24,991 nt of DNA from a virus. A model generated the notes under the pieces. It saw only the letters and a list, made by a program, of their open reading frames with translations. It searched no databases and was not told the origin of the DNA. The position numbers and the translations under genes were made by a program. This document shows positions 7,766 to 14,040 of this stretch, piece by piece (the stretch's first letter is position 1; every line of letters begins with the position of its first letter). The stretch covers positions 1 through 24,991 of the IMG/VR virus record IMGVR_UViG_3300034378_000045. The stretch is one strand, 5' to 3'.

Positions 7766-8474
7766 CGCTTCTTCCTCTTGCGCCTTTCCCTGCGCTCAGC
7801 CCGTTCCCGCCGGCGTTCCGCCCGTTCATTGCGGGCTGCATTCGCCGCGAAGATCGCTTCCCATTTGTAGCATTCCGGCGTCTTGGCTGCTGGCTGATGC
7901 TCATCGGTGCGCGTGTAGTAGTAGAGCTGCGCGATGCTCATCGCGGCGATTTCCTTCGGCGTGAACCCGTATTCCCTCGTCAGGCTACGGAAGATTGCGG
8001 GCCAGCTGGGGGGAGGGGCATCGCCGTCCCCTCCCCCGCTGACGAGTTTTTTCGCGCTTCCTCGTCCAGTCCGATCAGCGACTCGCACCACTTGCGAATC
8101 TGCAACAGCCCCCGGATCGACAGTATCTCGTCGATCTCCTTCTCCTGAATGTCGGGATGTTCCGCCGACAGCATCAGCTTGAACAGCAGCGGAATCGCCT
8201 CATCGCTTGACATCATGTTGGCGATGTAGGTATCCGAGTTGCTGTTGGCGATCGCCTCGGTGAGCATCTGCGTCTCGGCTTTCTCGCGCAGGCGCTTATC
8301 CTTGATCGCCGTCAGCTTCTCTTGCAGGTCGATGAACGGCTGCTGCTTCGCCCACTTCTTCATCCGCGAGAACTGATCCAGCGACAGCGGGCTGAGTCGG
8401 TAACTCTTCCCATTGCACTGAATCTCAAGCGGCGTGGCGCACATTGCCGCCAGCTTGTCGGCATCTTCCGACAT
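7762..8474 (-). CDS. tail assembly chaperone, long frameshift product (gpGT-like)
   Basis: The second frame (7762-8091) overlaps the first chaperone frame (7980-8474) by 112 bases in the -1 register, as in lambda genes G and T. A ribosome slipping back one base on A AAA AAC (8046-8052) would join 143 residues of the first frame to 94 of the second, giving about 237 residues with the base at 8046 read twice. The second part holds FRSLTREYGFTPKEIAAMS and AQLYYYTRTDEHQ, followed by a very basic tail of repeated Arg and Glu. It has no good start of its own. In lambda the two products recruit the tape measure and tube subunits, and the tape measure gene follows here directly. Confidence 0.75.
7980..8474 (-). 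CDS. tail assembly chaperone, short product (gpG-like)
   Basis: This 164-residue protein lies between the tail tube and the tape measure, the place of gpG-type chaperones. It is helical, with the segments SPLSLDQFSRMKKWAKQQPF and IPLLFKLMLSAEHPD, and a Pro-rich end MPLPPAGPQ. The start ATG at 8474 follows a G-rich leader. Chaperones of this type bind the tape measure during tail assembly and are absent from the finished tail. A clear -1 frameshift signal near its 3' end connects it to the next frame. Confidence 0.78.
   Translation of the reverse strand: MSEDADKLAAMCATPLEIQCNGKSYRLSPLSLDQFSRMKKWAKQQPFIDLQEKLTAIKDKRLREKAETQMLTEAIANSNSDTYIANMMSSDEAIPLLFKLMLSAEHPDIQEKEIDEILSIRGLLQIRKWCESLIGLDEEARKNSSAGEGTAMPLPPAGPQSSVA
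8009..8052 (-). promoter_or_regulatory. programmed -1 frameshift element (slippery site plus stem-loop)
   Basis: On the minus strand the heptamer A AAA AAC (8052-8046) sits in the right register of the first chaperone frame (CGA AAA AAC). Eight bases later begins a perfect 10-bp G/C-rich stem, GGGGGAGGGG (8037-8028) pairing with CCCCTCCCCC (8018-8009), around a 9-base loop. This is the textbook layout of a stimulated -1 frameshift, and the -1 frame is the one carrying the second chaperone part. Confidence 0.82.
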
Positions 8475-8501
8475 CGGTTCGCCCCCTCTCTATTCCCCCC
8501 T

Positions 8502-8939
8502 CTAGGTGCTGCTGCTGCTGCTGGACGAGCTGCTGAACAGCGATGCGCTCGGCCAGCTCGGCTCGGCATCGTACTCGGCGGTGAACGTGAACTTGACCGC
8601 GTCGTTGTTGACGCTCACGATCTCGAAGGTCTTGACCTCGACCGTGCCGCCGATGTACTTCTCCGAGGACACGTAGATGTTCAGTGTCGCTACGGTGCCT
8701 CGTTTGATGCCCGGCGCGCTGTCGGTCGGCTGCTGCGCGTACTTCCACAGCCCGGTGGCCGAGATCGTGTACTCGTCGTTCACGGTCATCGAACGCTTGA
8801 TGCCCGCCGTTGAGCTGTCGGTGATGTCCGCGTCGTCGCCGCCGACCGAGATCGTCCACTCCTGAAGGTCGATGTCCGTCCCCGCGAAGTTGCCCTTGTT
8901 GTTATGCCCGGCGGCAATCGTCTCTCTGATTCTCGGCAT
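8502..8939 (-). CDS. tail tube protein with C-terminal nonaserine tag
   Basis: The protein has 145 residues. The block LQEWTISVGGDDADITDSS and the later ATGLWKY resemble the conserved core of small siphovirus tail tube proteins, and the position immediately before the chaperone pair is that of the tube gene. The protein ends LF-S9-T, nine serines followed by threonine, which looks added after the folded domain (end near residue 133). The major capsid protein has the same S9-T ending with different codons. The ATG at 8939 follows a leader containing GGGGGGCA. The tube is built from many copies, so the serine tags would be repeated along the whole tail if they point outward. Confidence 0.72.
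   Translation of the reverse strand: MPRIRETIAAGHNNKGNFAGTDIDLQEWTISVGGDDADITDSSTAGIKRSMTVNDEYTISATGLWKYAQQPTDSAPGIKRGTVATLNIYVSSEKYIGGTVEVKTFEIVSVNNDAVKFTFTAEYDAEPSWPSASLFSSSSSSSSST
8508..8534 (-). repeat. C-terminal Ser9 tag of the tail tube protein
   Basis: Nine consecutive serine codons (AGC, TCG and TCC mixed) followed by ACC and TAG. The length equals that of the capsid protein tag, but the codon order differs. Confidence 0.85.
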
Positions 8940-8953
8940 GGTTTCGCCCTCTG

Positions 8954-8961
8954 TGCCCCCC
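8954..8961 (-). promoter_or_regulatory. GGGGGGCA leader element before the tail tube gene
   Basis: On the minus strand GGGGGGCA lies 14 bases before the tail tube ATG. The same octamer precedes the major capsid gene (twice) and the connector gene. It may serve as an extended purine-rich ribosome site; other roles are possible. Confidence 0.3.
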
Positions 8962-8968
8962 TGTGACG

Positions 8969-9703
8969 CTAACTGCTGCTACTGCTGGAGCTGGAGCTGC
9001 GGGTCGCCATCGAGCTGGACGAACTGCTCGACGAGCTACTGCTGCTCGATTTCACCAGCGCGGCAGTCGAACTGCTGCTGCTTGACGAACTCGTTGAGGA
9101 GCTGGAGCCGCTGCTTGTCGTACTGCTCGACGAGCTGCTTGATGCCGTGCTGCTCGATGTGCTTGACGACGAGCTGCTCGAACTGCTGACGTCCGGCTCC
9201 TCCCCGATGATGAGCACCTTGAACCGCGCCCGATCCGAGGCGTGGTCGTTGGTGATGGTGATGACATCCGATGCGCCGCCGGCTACCGCGTATCCCGCCG
9301 CGTCCGGCCTGAAGAACATGCACATGCCGCCCGGCCCGACCTTGGCGTCAAGGCTGTGCGTGGTGCAGAAGTTGCCGCTGAGCGAGACCGTCACGCCGGC
9401 GGTCGCGGTCTCCATGATGATCTTGACGAGGCGCACCAACGCGAAGTTGAGCGTGTCGCCGAAGACGGTGTTGTCCGCGCCCCCGAACAGATCGATCGAG
9501 ACGTTGCCACCGCCCACCAGCTCGAAGCTGCGAACGTAGATATGGTTCCCGCGATCCGCCCCGCGCCCGTCGGTCAGCTGATCCTCGAAGATGTAGTCCG
9601 AGGCCACGTAGGGATCGGCCACGTCAGACGGGTCGCCCATGTCCTTGAACGCCTTGAAGGACACGCGGGTGTCGATCTCGCAATGGCTCAGATGCATGGT
9701 CAT
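8969..9703 (-). CDS. virion surface protein with 72-residue serine-rich tail
   Basis: This 244-residue protein has a folded part (1-172) that looks beta-rich, with the segments IYVRSFELVGGGNVSIDLFG and TAGVTVSLSGNFCT, followed by an almost pure serine tail (173-244) interrupted by a few Thr, Ala, Gly and the insert AALVK. The tail ends MATR-S9. The position between the tail terminator and tail tube genes argues for a tail or neck decoration protein. No family is recognised. The start ATG follows GTAGGAG, in which the TAG is the stop codon of the upstream gene. The serine tail could be a flexible, possibly glycosylated spacer exposed on the particle. Confidence 0.65.
   Translation of the reverse strand: MTMHLSHCEIDTRVSFKAFKDMGDPSDVADPYVASDYIFEDQLTDGRGADRGNHIYVRSFELVGGGNVSIDLFGGADNTVFGDTLNFALVRLVKIIMETATAGVTVSLSGNFCTTHSLDAKVGPGGMCMFFRPDAAGYAVAGGASDVITITNDHASDRARFKVLIIGEEPDVSSSSSSSSSTSSSTASSSSSSSTTSSGSSSSTSSSSSSSSTAALVKSSSSSSSSSSSSSMATRSSSSSSSSS
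8972..9187 (-). repeat. serine-rich tract, 72 residues
   Basis: Residues 173-244 of the surface protein are mostly serine, coded by AGC, AGT, TCG and TCC in irregular order. The last part is MATR followed by nine serines. Confidence 0.85.
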
Positions 9704-9714
9704 GCGTCAGTCTC

Positions 9715-10341
9715 CTACGGCCCCGAACTGCTGCTGCTGCTGGCCGATGAACTGCTGTGGCTCGACGTGCTGCTCGAACTCGAACTGCTGCTCGATCCCG
9801 AACTGGCGGTGCTGCTGCTGGATGAACTGGAACTTGAAGCACTGGAAGAGCTTACGGATGACGAGCTGGAGGAGCTGCTGCTGCTCGGGGATTGCGAGCT
9901 GCTGGAGGTCGAGGAGCTTGAGCTGCTGCTGCTCGGCTCGTCGCCCTTGACATAGTACATCGAGAAGGTCTGCGTCCCGTGCCAGATGACATTGCCCTCG
10001 TCGTCGCGATCCGGCTCGGCGTCGAGGTCTTCATCCAGCGGATTGATGAAGACCACTTGGCCGGAGGGGATCGCGTCGGGTTCCCAGCGGCAGAAGAGAT
10101 CGTGAATCCGGCGCATCCGGGTGGCGAGTTCAGTCGCGTCGAGCCCGATCGACTCCACAAGGATATCGACATCCCAGTGCGTCCACGTCCGGTTCGTGGT
10201 GCTGAGATCGCGCAGCGTGGCATCGACCTTGAAGGTGTGGTATGGCATGGGCGTCTCGCGCGGTGCGGGTTTCGCGTGAACCCGCGCTGCCGTGAACAGG
10301 CGGGCCAGCCCGCCATAGACCGCTTCGCGCACGTACTTCAC
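9715..10341 (-). CDS. tail terminator / completion protein with 70-residue serine-rich tail
   Basis: Read from the GTG at 10341, which forms a GTGA overlap with the gp10-like gene, the protein has 208 residues; the frame is open upstream to 10407. The start KYVREAVYGGLARLFTAARV fits the N-terminal helix of small tail terminator proteins (gpU or SPP1 gp17 type), and YHTFKVDATLRD and TFSMYYVKGDEP fit their beta strands. The gene order connector, gp10-like, this gene, tail tube is standard. Residues 137-206 are almost all serine, and the protein ends SSSSASSSSSSGP. That 13-residue ending is identical in the decoration-type protein at 14041-14667, with different codons. Confidence 0.68.
   Translation of the reverse strand: MKYVREAVYGGLARLFTAARVHAKPAPRETPMPYHTFKVDATLRDLSTTNRTWTHWDVDILVESIGLDATELATRMRRIHDLFCRWEPDAIPSGQVVFINPLDEDLDAEPDRDDEGNVIWHGTQTFSMYYVKGDEPSSSSSSSSTSSSSQSPSSSSSSSSSSVSSSSASSSSSSSSSTASSGSSSSSSSSSTSSHSSSSASSSSSSGP
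9718..9933 (-). repeat. serine-rich tract of the tail terminator
   Basis: About 70 residues of serine with scattered Thr, Ala, Gln, Pro, Val, Gly and His, ending in Gly-Pro. Serine codons are mixed, so it is not a simple trinucleotide repeat. Confidence 0.85.
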
Positions 10342-10781
10342 GTCAGCTTCCCCGTCAGCAGTTTCTTGACCTTGCGCCGGCAAGCCTTGTTCGTCAGGCT
10401 CATCCACGGGCGCGGTTCCATCGAGACCTCGACTTCCTTGCCGAAGACTTCGCCCGTTTCCTTGTTCGCTAGCACCTTGGCCCGCCGGGCAACGATCTTG
10501 TGCGGCTTCGTCCCGAGTTCAAGGAATTTCCCGTACTTCAGGTTCGTGCCCCATCGCCCGCCCAGCTTGTTCGGGTAGAGATAGTAGTCGATCGATTTCC
10601 TGAAGTCGCCCATGCGCTTCGCCGGGTAGCCGCCGGGGCTGCTGGGCGGAAGCTGGCTCACCTTCTCGCGCGCGTGGCTCACCAGCGTCATGCCGGCGGC
10701 GTCGAGCCGGCGGCGGCTATCGGCCATGATGTGCCGCTCGGCATCCTTGGCTTTCCAGTCGAGGCGCGTCTTCACATGCAT
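10338..10781 (-). CDS. HK97 gp10-like neck / head-tail connector protein
   Basis: The 147-residue protein contains LKYGKFLELGTKPHKI and later MEPRPWMSLT. These match the HK97 gp10 family pattern, in which a Y-x-x-(F/Y)-x-E-x-GT segment is followed by a (R/x)RPWM or RPFM motif. These proteins complete the neck between head and tail. A GTG at 10784 and an ATG at 10781 are both usable; the ATG has the better spacing from the AGGAG site. It overlaps the adaptor fusion upstream and the terminator downstream, giving the usual gene order. Unlike its neighbours it has no serine tract. Confidence 0.8.
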   Translation of the reverse strand: MHVKTRLDWKAKDAERHIMADSRRRLDAAGMTLVSHAREKVSQLPPSSPGGYPAKRMGDFRKSIDYYLYPNKLGGRWGTNLKYGKFLELGTKPHKIVARRAKVLANKETGEVFGKEVEVSMEPRPWMSLTNKACRRKVKKLLTGKLT

Positions 10782-12076
10782 CACAGAATCTCCTGCGCCT
10801 CAAGCTGGACGAGTTCGCCGTGTTCGTGCGCGTCGATCGGGCCGGCAGTGATGACGAAGGTCCGCGAGCCGTAGCTGATCCGGTCGCCCTCCACTGCCGA
10901 GACCGATTGCGCGAAGAAGACGTTGTGTGTCGAGCGGATATCGCGCCGGACGTAGGCGGCATACGGCCCGCTGCGGATCGGCTGGATGCTGGCGTAGGCC
11001 CTCAAGACCGTGGTCGGGTTGTCCCAGTTCGCCAGCGTCGAGCCGTCGCGCTGCTTGGTCGTGCTGGGCCGCTGCACCGTCACCCGCTGCCCTTCGTCGC
11101 GTATCCAGCCCCAGAAGTCCGAGATCGGGGCTTCTGATTCGCCCGATTCCGAGCTGCTGCTGCTGGTCGATGAGGACGAGCTGCTGCTCGATCGTGTGGC
11201 GCGGGAACTGGAGGATGATGACGAGCTGCTGGATGAACCCGATGACGAGGACAGGCCGGCAGAACTGCTGGAACTGCTACTGCTCGCGCTCGATGAGGAA
11301 GCACTGGATGAACTGGACGATGAGCTGCTACTCTCCGAGCTGCTGCTCTCCGAGCTGCTGGACGACGAGCTGCTCAGCGAGGAGCTGCTCGCGGATGAAC
11401 TGCTGAACGAAGAGGACGAACTACTGCTGGAGCTTGTACTGCTCGATGAAGAACTCGATAATGCCGTACTGGACGAACTGGATGACGAGCTGCTGCTGCT
11501 CGACGTGCCCCCGGTGAGTTCAAGGTTTTCCACCGAATAGGTGATGTCGGGCGTACCGGCAAGCTCACGGGACTGACAAGCGTGGACTACGCTATAGGAT
11601 GTGTTCGGGCAGGTGAGACTAAGCGTGTCTTCCAGCGTTGACCGCGCGGCGTCGGTGTAGATGTAGAGCGTGAGTGTCGTGCCGCTGCGAGTGATCTCGA
11701 TCCAACGAGTTATGGGCAATCCCGCGACGCTCATCGAGTCGAAGTCATCGTCGGTGGCATCGTACAGATAAACGCTCAGCGCCCCGCCACTCTCTCGATA
11801 GAGGAACGCGAGGATACCCGTATTGTCGCCGATCATGTCATTGATGGTTTTCGATGATGTATCAAGCGCCCAGATGCTGCCTTGGGCGGTATCGGCAGAT
11901 GTCGCGGTCCAAGTGAATTTCAATTCGTGGAAGAAGTTTCCGATCGTGAAGCCGGCCTTGGCAACGTGGGAGACGACTCCACGCTGCATCGTGCTGACAT
12001 CTACCTTGTTGGCAGTTACGGTGATATCATTGCCACCATCCGTCTCCGTATAGGTAGTGAAGTCTTCAAAGGCCAC
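10781..12076 (-). CDS. jelly-roll domain / serine-rich linker / head-tail adaptor fusion
   Basis: This 431-residue protein has three parts. Residues 1-191 look like a LamG/concanavalin-type jelly roll (FTTYTETDGGNDITVTANKV near the start, then W-I-E-I-T-R and L-T-L-Y-I-Y strands). Residues 192-309 are a serine-rich linker of about 118 residues that includes RATR. Residues 318-431 are a complete head-tail adaptor (head-closure) domain: the block beginning ISDFWGWIRDEGQRVTVQRP and the RDIRSTHNVFF segment fit the SPP1 gp16/HK97 gp9-type family. Head-closure proteins are normally only about 110 residues, so the first 310 are an addition. The start is GTG at 12076. The fusion would put a possible carbohydrate-binding domain on a long stalk at the neck. 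A truncated relative of the first part lies at 12416-12657. Confidence 0.68.
   Translation of the reverse strand: MAFEDFTTYTETDGGNDITVTANKVDVSTMQRGVVSHVAKAGFTIGNFFHELKFTWTATSADTAQGSIWALDTSSKTINDMIGDNTGILAFLYRESGGALSVYLYDATDDDFDSMSVAGLPITRWIEITRSGTTLTLYIYTDAARSTLEDTLSLTCPNTSYSVVHACQSRELAGTPDITYSVENLELTGGTSSSSSSSSSSSSTALSSSSSSSTSSSSSSSSSFSSSSASSSSLSSSSSSSSESSSSESSSSSSSSSSASSSSASSSSSSSSAGLSSSSGSSSSSSSSSSSRATRSSSSSSSSTSSSSSESGESEAPISDFWGWIRDEGQRVTVQRPSTTKQRDGSTLANWDNPTTVLRAYASIQPIRSGPYAAYVRRDIRSTHNVFFAQSVSAVEGDRISYGSRTFVITAGPIDAHEHGELVQLEAQEIL
11150..11503 (-). repeat. serine-rich linker, about 118 residues, longest in the window
   Basis: Serine-rich segment inside the adaptor fusion. It contains regular ESSSS units and the peptide RATRSSSSSSSST shared in part with two other proteins. 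Codons AGC, TCG, TCC, AGT and TCA are mixed. Confidence 0.85.
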
Positions 12077-12080
12077 GGCA

Positions 12081-12407
12081 TCAGTCTCGGTCGAACGTTA
12101 TGCTGCTCGCGTCGATGTCCTTGTGAACCGCACGAATCTTGAATGGCTTTGCTTTCGCGGCTTCCTTGATCGCTTGCAGTTTCTTCGCGCCCTCGCTTTC
12201 CAGACCACCAACCCCGGCACCGCAGGCTTTGCGGGCGGCGTATCCATGCTGACCGACGATCGCCAACCGCGCTCGGATCAGTTCGCGTTCCGCCCAATCT
12301 CTGGATGCATTGTGATCCGCGATCAGTTGATTCTTTAACTGTTCGCAGAACGTGGCGAGATCGGTGTCGGTTTTCACCGCGCTCGGCAGATCGGTTGTCC
12401 AGTTCAT
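12081..12407 (-). CDS. small unknown virion-region protein, 108 aa
   Basis: The preferred ATG at 12407 follows GGTGATGGG and gives MNWTTDLPSAVKTDTDLATF; the frame is open to 12440. The protein is mainly helical (LKNQLIADHNASRDWAEREL), with a Gly/Ala-rich middle. It ends five bases before the GTG of the jelly-roll/adaptor fusion. I do not recognise it. The place between the broken and complete jelly-roll genes suggests that this region was rearranged by duplication. Confidence 0.55.
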   Translation of the reverse strand: MNWTTDLPSAVKTDTDLATFCEQLKNQLIADHNASRDWAERELIRARLAIVGQHGYAARKACGAGVGGLESEGAKKLQAIKEAAKAKPFKIRAVHKDIDASSITFDRD

Positions 12408-12415
12408 CCCATCAC

Positions 12416-12657
12416 CTACCCTATGAATCCTCTCGACCACTGCCGACCCAGCGATTGGAATAGCGAACTCGATGAATTGGATGAGCTCGATGAGCTTGAG
12501 GAGCTGACCGAACTGCTGGACGGCGAGCTTGACGACTCCGAGGAACTCGAAGAACTGGGTCGCAGGTGAGCGCGGCCCACGACACCTTGGTGGCCGTGAC
12601 GGTGATCCGGGTATTCGGATCGACCTCGGTATAGGTGGTGAAGTTCTCCAGCCCCAT
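12416..12657 (-). pseudogene. truncated, frameshifted copy of the jelly-roll / serine-tail gene
   Basis: The frame starts with a strong GGAGAGAGG ribosome site and reads MGLENFTTYTEVDPNTRIT, closely matching the start of the adaptor fusion (MAFEDFTTYTETDGGNDIT). After about 25 residues the match ends. The serine-rich continuation (S6-E-S4-P-S4-V-S9-N-S4, 12464-12556) lies in the -1 frame and ends at a TAG at 12416, whereas the original frame gives an unrelated Arg-rich peptide. The simplest reading is a duplicated gene that lost most of its jelly roll in an out-of-frame deletion. A sequencing error or an unrecognised frameshift could also explain it. Confidence 0.6.
12464..12556 (-). repeat. 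serine-rich tract in the -1 frame of the broken gene
   Basis: Thirty-one codons, nearly all serine (AGT, TCT, TCG, TCC, TCA, AGC), with single Glu, Pro, Val and Asn. They are readable only after a -1 shift from the ATG at 12657. Confidence 0.75.
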
Positions 12658-12670
12658 GCCTCTCTCCGGT

Positions 12671-12757
12671 TCAGTCCAGCTTCCTGCCGGGCGGCTTCTC
12701 CCGAATCTTGACCGCGACGACCAGCACGATCAGGAAGACTAGGATCAGAAGGCCGAG
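12671..12757 (-). CDS. possible very small membrane protein without a standard start
   Basis: The frame between a stop at about 12791 and the TGA at 12671 encodes LGLLILVFLIVLVVAVKIRE followed by KPPGRKLD, a clean single membrane helix with a basic tail. There is no ATG, GTG or TTG before the helix, so a CTG start (12757-12748) would be needed. It fits neatly between two genes. Small phage membrane peptides of this kind are often lysis helpers, but whether this one is translated is uncertain. Confidence 0.3.
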   Translation of the reverse strand, partial: LGLLILVFLIVLVVAVKIREKPPGRKLD

Positions 12758-12761
12758 CGTC

Positions 12762-13055
12762 CTACGGCCCCCCGCCCTGCACGAATCCCATCACGATCTT
12801 GATGACGATGAGGATGATCGCGATGATGACCGCGCCGATGATCTTCCACAGCCAGTTGAGCCGGTGCGTGTTGCTCTTGCTGCGTTCGTCCACGCGTGTC
12901 GTGCTCCGCACCAGCTCGGTGATCTGCTCGCCGACGGTCTCCTCGAACCGCCGCTGGCTGTTGATGAACCGATCGACCTGTGTCGCCAGCGCCGAGGTGA
13001 TGTGGTTCCGGCGCGTCTCGCACTGGTCTTGGTTGACGTGGCTGTTATCCGGCAT
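12762..13055 (-). CDS. membrane-anchored coiled-coil protein, holin-like candidate
   Basis: The 97-residue protein has a hydrophilic helical part (1-65, with QVDRFINSQRRFEETVGEQI) and one strong membrane helix at 67-92 (LNWLWKIIGAVIIAIILIVI). This resembles XhlA-type holin-associated proteins: a coiled coil followed by a C-terminal helix. It overlaps the lipoprotein gene upstream by 11 bases. No endolysin is visible in the window, so a lysis role is inferred only from layout and the neighbouring spanin-like gene. Confidence 0.55.
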   Translation of the reverse strand: MPDNSHVNQDQCETRRNHITSALATQVDRFINSQRRFEETVGEQITELVRSTTRVDERSKSNTHRLNWLWKIIGAVIIAIILIVIKIVMGFVQGGGP

Positions 13056-13398
13056 CCTTCTTCACCAGCAGGCTGGCGAGATTCGGCGCGCTGCCCGATC
13101 GCAGGCCCGGTATCCCCAGCAACCGTCCGGCCACCACGCCGCCGATGGACAGCAGGATGTAGCCGATCTTGTGATACCACTTGCCCTCGGCATCGCGGAC
13201 TGCCTTCATCTCGGCGAGCAGCGGCTTGATCTGAGCCACCGCTTCCTTGGTGGTCAGCTTGCCCTCGGCGTGTTCTGCCGCGATCGTGTTGACCCGCTGC
13301 GTCAGGCTGTCCAGCTTGGTGGCGGTCTCCGGGGAGACGCAGCCGGCGACGACGAAACACAGTGCTGTCAGCAGTCCCGCGACAAGTGCGATCCTCAT
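13045..13398 (-). CDS. lipoprotein with C-terminal membrane segment, candidate u-spanin
   Basis: The N-terminus MRIALVAGLLTALCFVVAGC is a lipoprotein signal with a VAGC lipobox, so Cys20 should be lipidated. Residues 25-75 are helical and hydrophilic. A weaker hydrophobic segment, YILLSIGGVVAGRLLGI (80-96), follows. A protein of 117 residues with a lipid anchor at one end and a membrane helix near the other has the plan of unimolecular spanins such as T1 gp11, which join outer and inner membranes in Gram-negative hosts. The second segment is not strongly hydrophobic, so an ordinary lipoprotein is the alternative. The start follows GAGGAGG. Confidence 0.55.
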   Translation of the reverse strand: MRIALVAGLLTALCFVVAGCVSPETATKLDSLTQRVNTIAAEHAEGKLTTKEAVAQIKPLLAEMKAVRDAEGKWYHKIGYILLSIGGVVAGRLLGIPGLRSGSAPNLASLLVKKDAG

Positions 13399-13408
13399 CT
13401 CGTCCTCC

Positions 13409-14026
13409 TCATCCCTCCCAGTACATGAACCGTTCCAGCAGCGAGTTCAGGTTCTCGCGCCAGACCTTGACCTGCGCCTCGTTGATCCGCGTCTTCGATC
13501 CCGTGCCGATCCTCTGCGATCCCAGCCCCGCGTTCATGTTCAGCGAGGTCGAGGCATACAGGATCATCGCCTGTAAGATCACGGCCTCTTGGAAGTCATC
13601 GTCGGCGTTCTGGTTCGTCCAGCCTGCCGTGTAGGTGGCCTTGATGTTGCGCGGGTAGGTGATCGGGAACGTGGCGTAGATGGACGTGTTATCGGGGCCG
13701 AAGCTCACCTTGCCGGTATCGGTATCGAGCACCACATCGGCATCGGAGCCGGACACGTCGATGGTGTCCTCGTCGCCGTTGGCATCGATGACCGCCAGCG
13801 CGTCGAGCGAGACGACAGGGGAGTGGCGCAGGTAGAAGTAGGGCTTGTTCCGCCCGTCATAGTACTCGACGCGCGAAGCCCGGCTGAACAGGCGGTCGCA
13901 GCGGTTCTCGATGCGCCTTTCGGCCATAGCGAGGAAATCGGTGACGATCTCCTCGCTTATGGCCGCAAAGACCTGTTTACGCCGGGCCCGCGCTGCCGAC
14001 GTGTAGAGCAGCGTCGTGCTGGACAT
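13409..14026 (-). CDS. gp6-like head-tail connector
   Basis: This 205-residue protein matches the gp6-like connector pattern: a helical start, the segment MAERRIENRCDRLFSRASRV, then VEYYDGRNKPYFYLRHSPVV, where the connector family typically has a Y-x-G-x(n)-L-x-PV/SP(V/L) block, and a C-terminal helix with the LNSLLERF segment. It binds below the portal to extend the DNA channel. The ATG at 14026 is preceded by GGGGGGCA and no other ribosome site. It follows the capsid and decoration genes, the usual order. Confidence 0.78.
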   Translation of the reverse strand: MSSTTLLYTSAARARRKQVFAAISEEIVTDFLAMAERRIENRCDRLFSRASRVEYYDGRNKPYFYLRHSPVVSLDALAVIDANGDEDTIDVSGSDADVVLDTDTGKVSFGPDNTSIYATFPITYPRNIKATYTAGWTNQNADDDFQEAVILQAMILYASTSLNMNAGLGSQRIGTGSKTRINEAQVKVWRENLNSLLERFMYWEG

Positions 14027-14032
14027 CTAAGC

Positions 14033-14040
14033 TGCCCCCC
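14033..14040 (-). promoter_or_regulatory. GGGGGGCA leader element before the connector gene
   Basis: GGGGGGCA on the minus strand lies six bases from the connector ATG and is the only purine-rich run there, so it probably acts as the ribosome site. It matches the leaders of the capsid and tail tube genes. Confidence 0.35.

Noticed and set aside
7762-8091. Second chaperone frame as an independent gene
   Set aside because: It overlaps the first frame by 112 bases, its early residues are an unlikely Arg/Gly-rich reading, and the frameshift signal gives a better explanation.
11010-11540. Long plus-strand frame rich in Leu and Glu, with similar frames at 9242-9955 and 14132-14464
   Set aside because: These are antisense readings of the serine tracts: AGC and TCG repeats read backwards give Leu, Glu and Asp. 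They have no start context and conflict with well-supported minus-strand genes.
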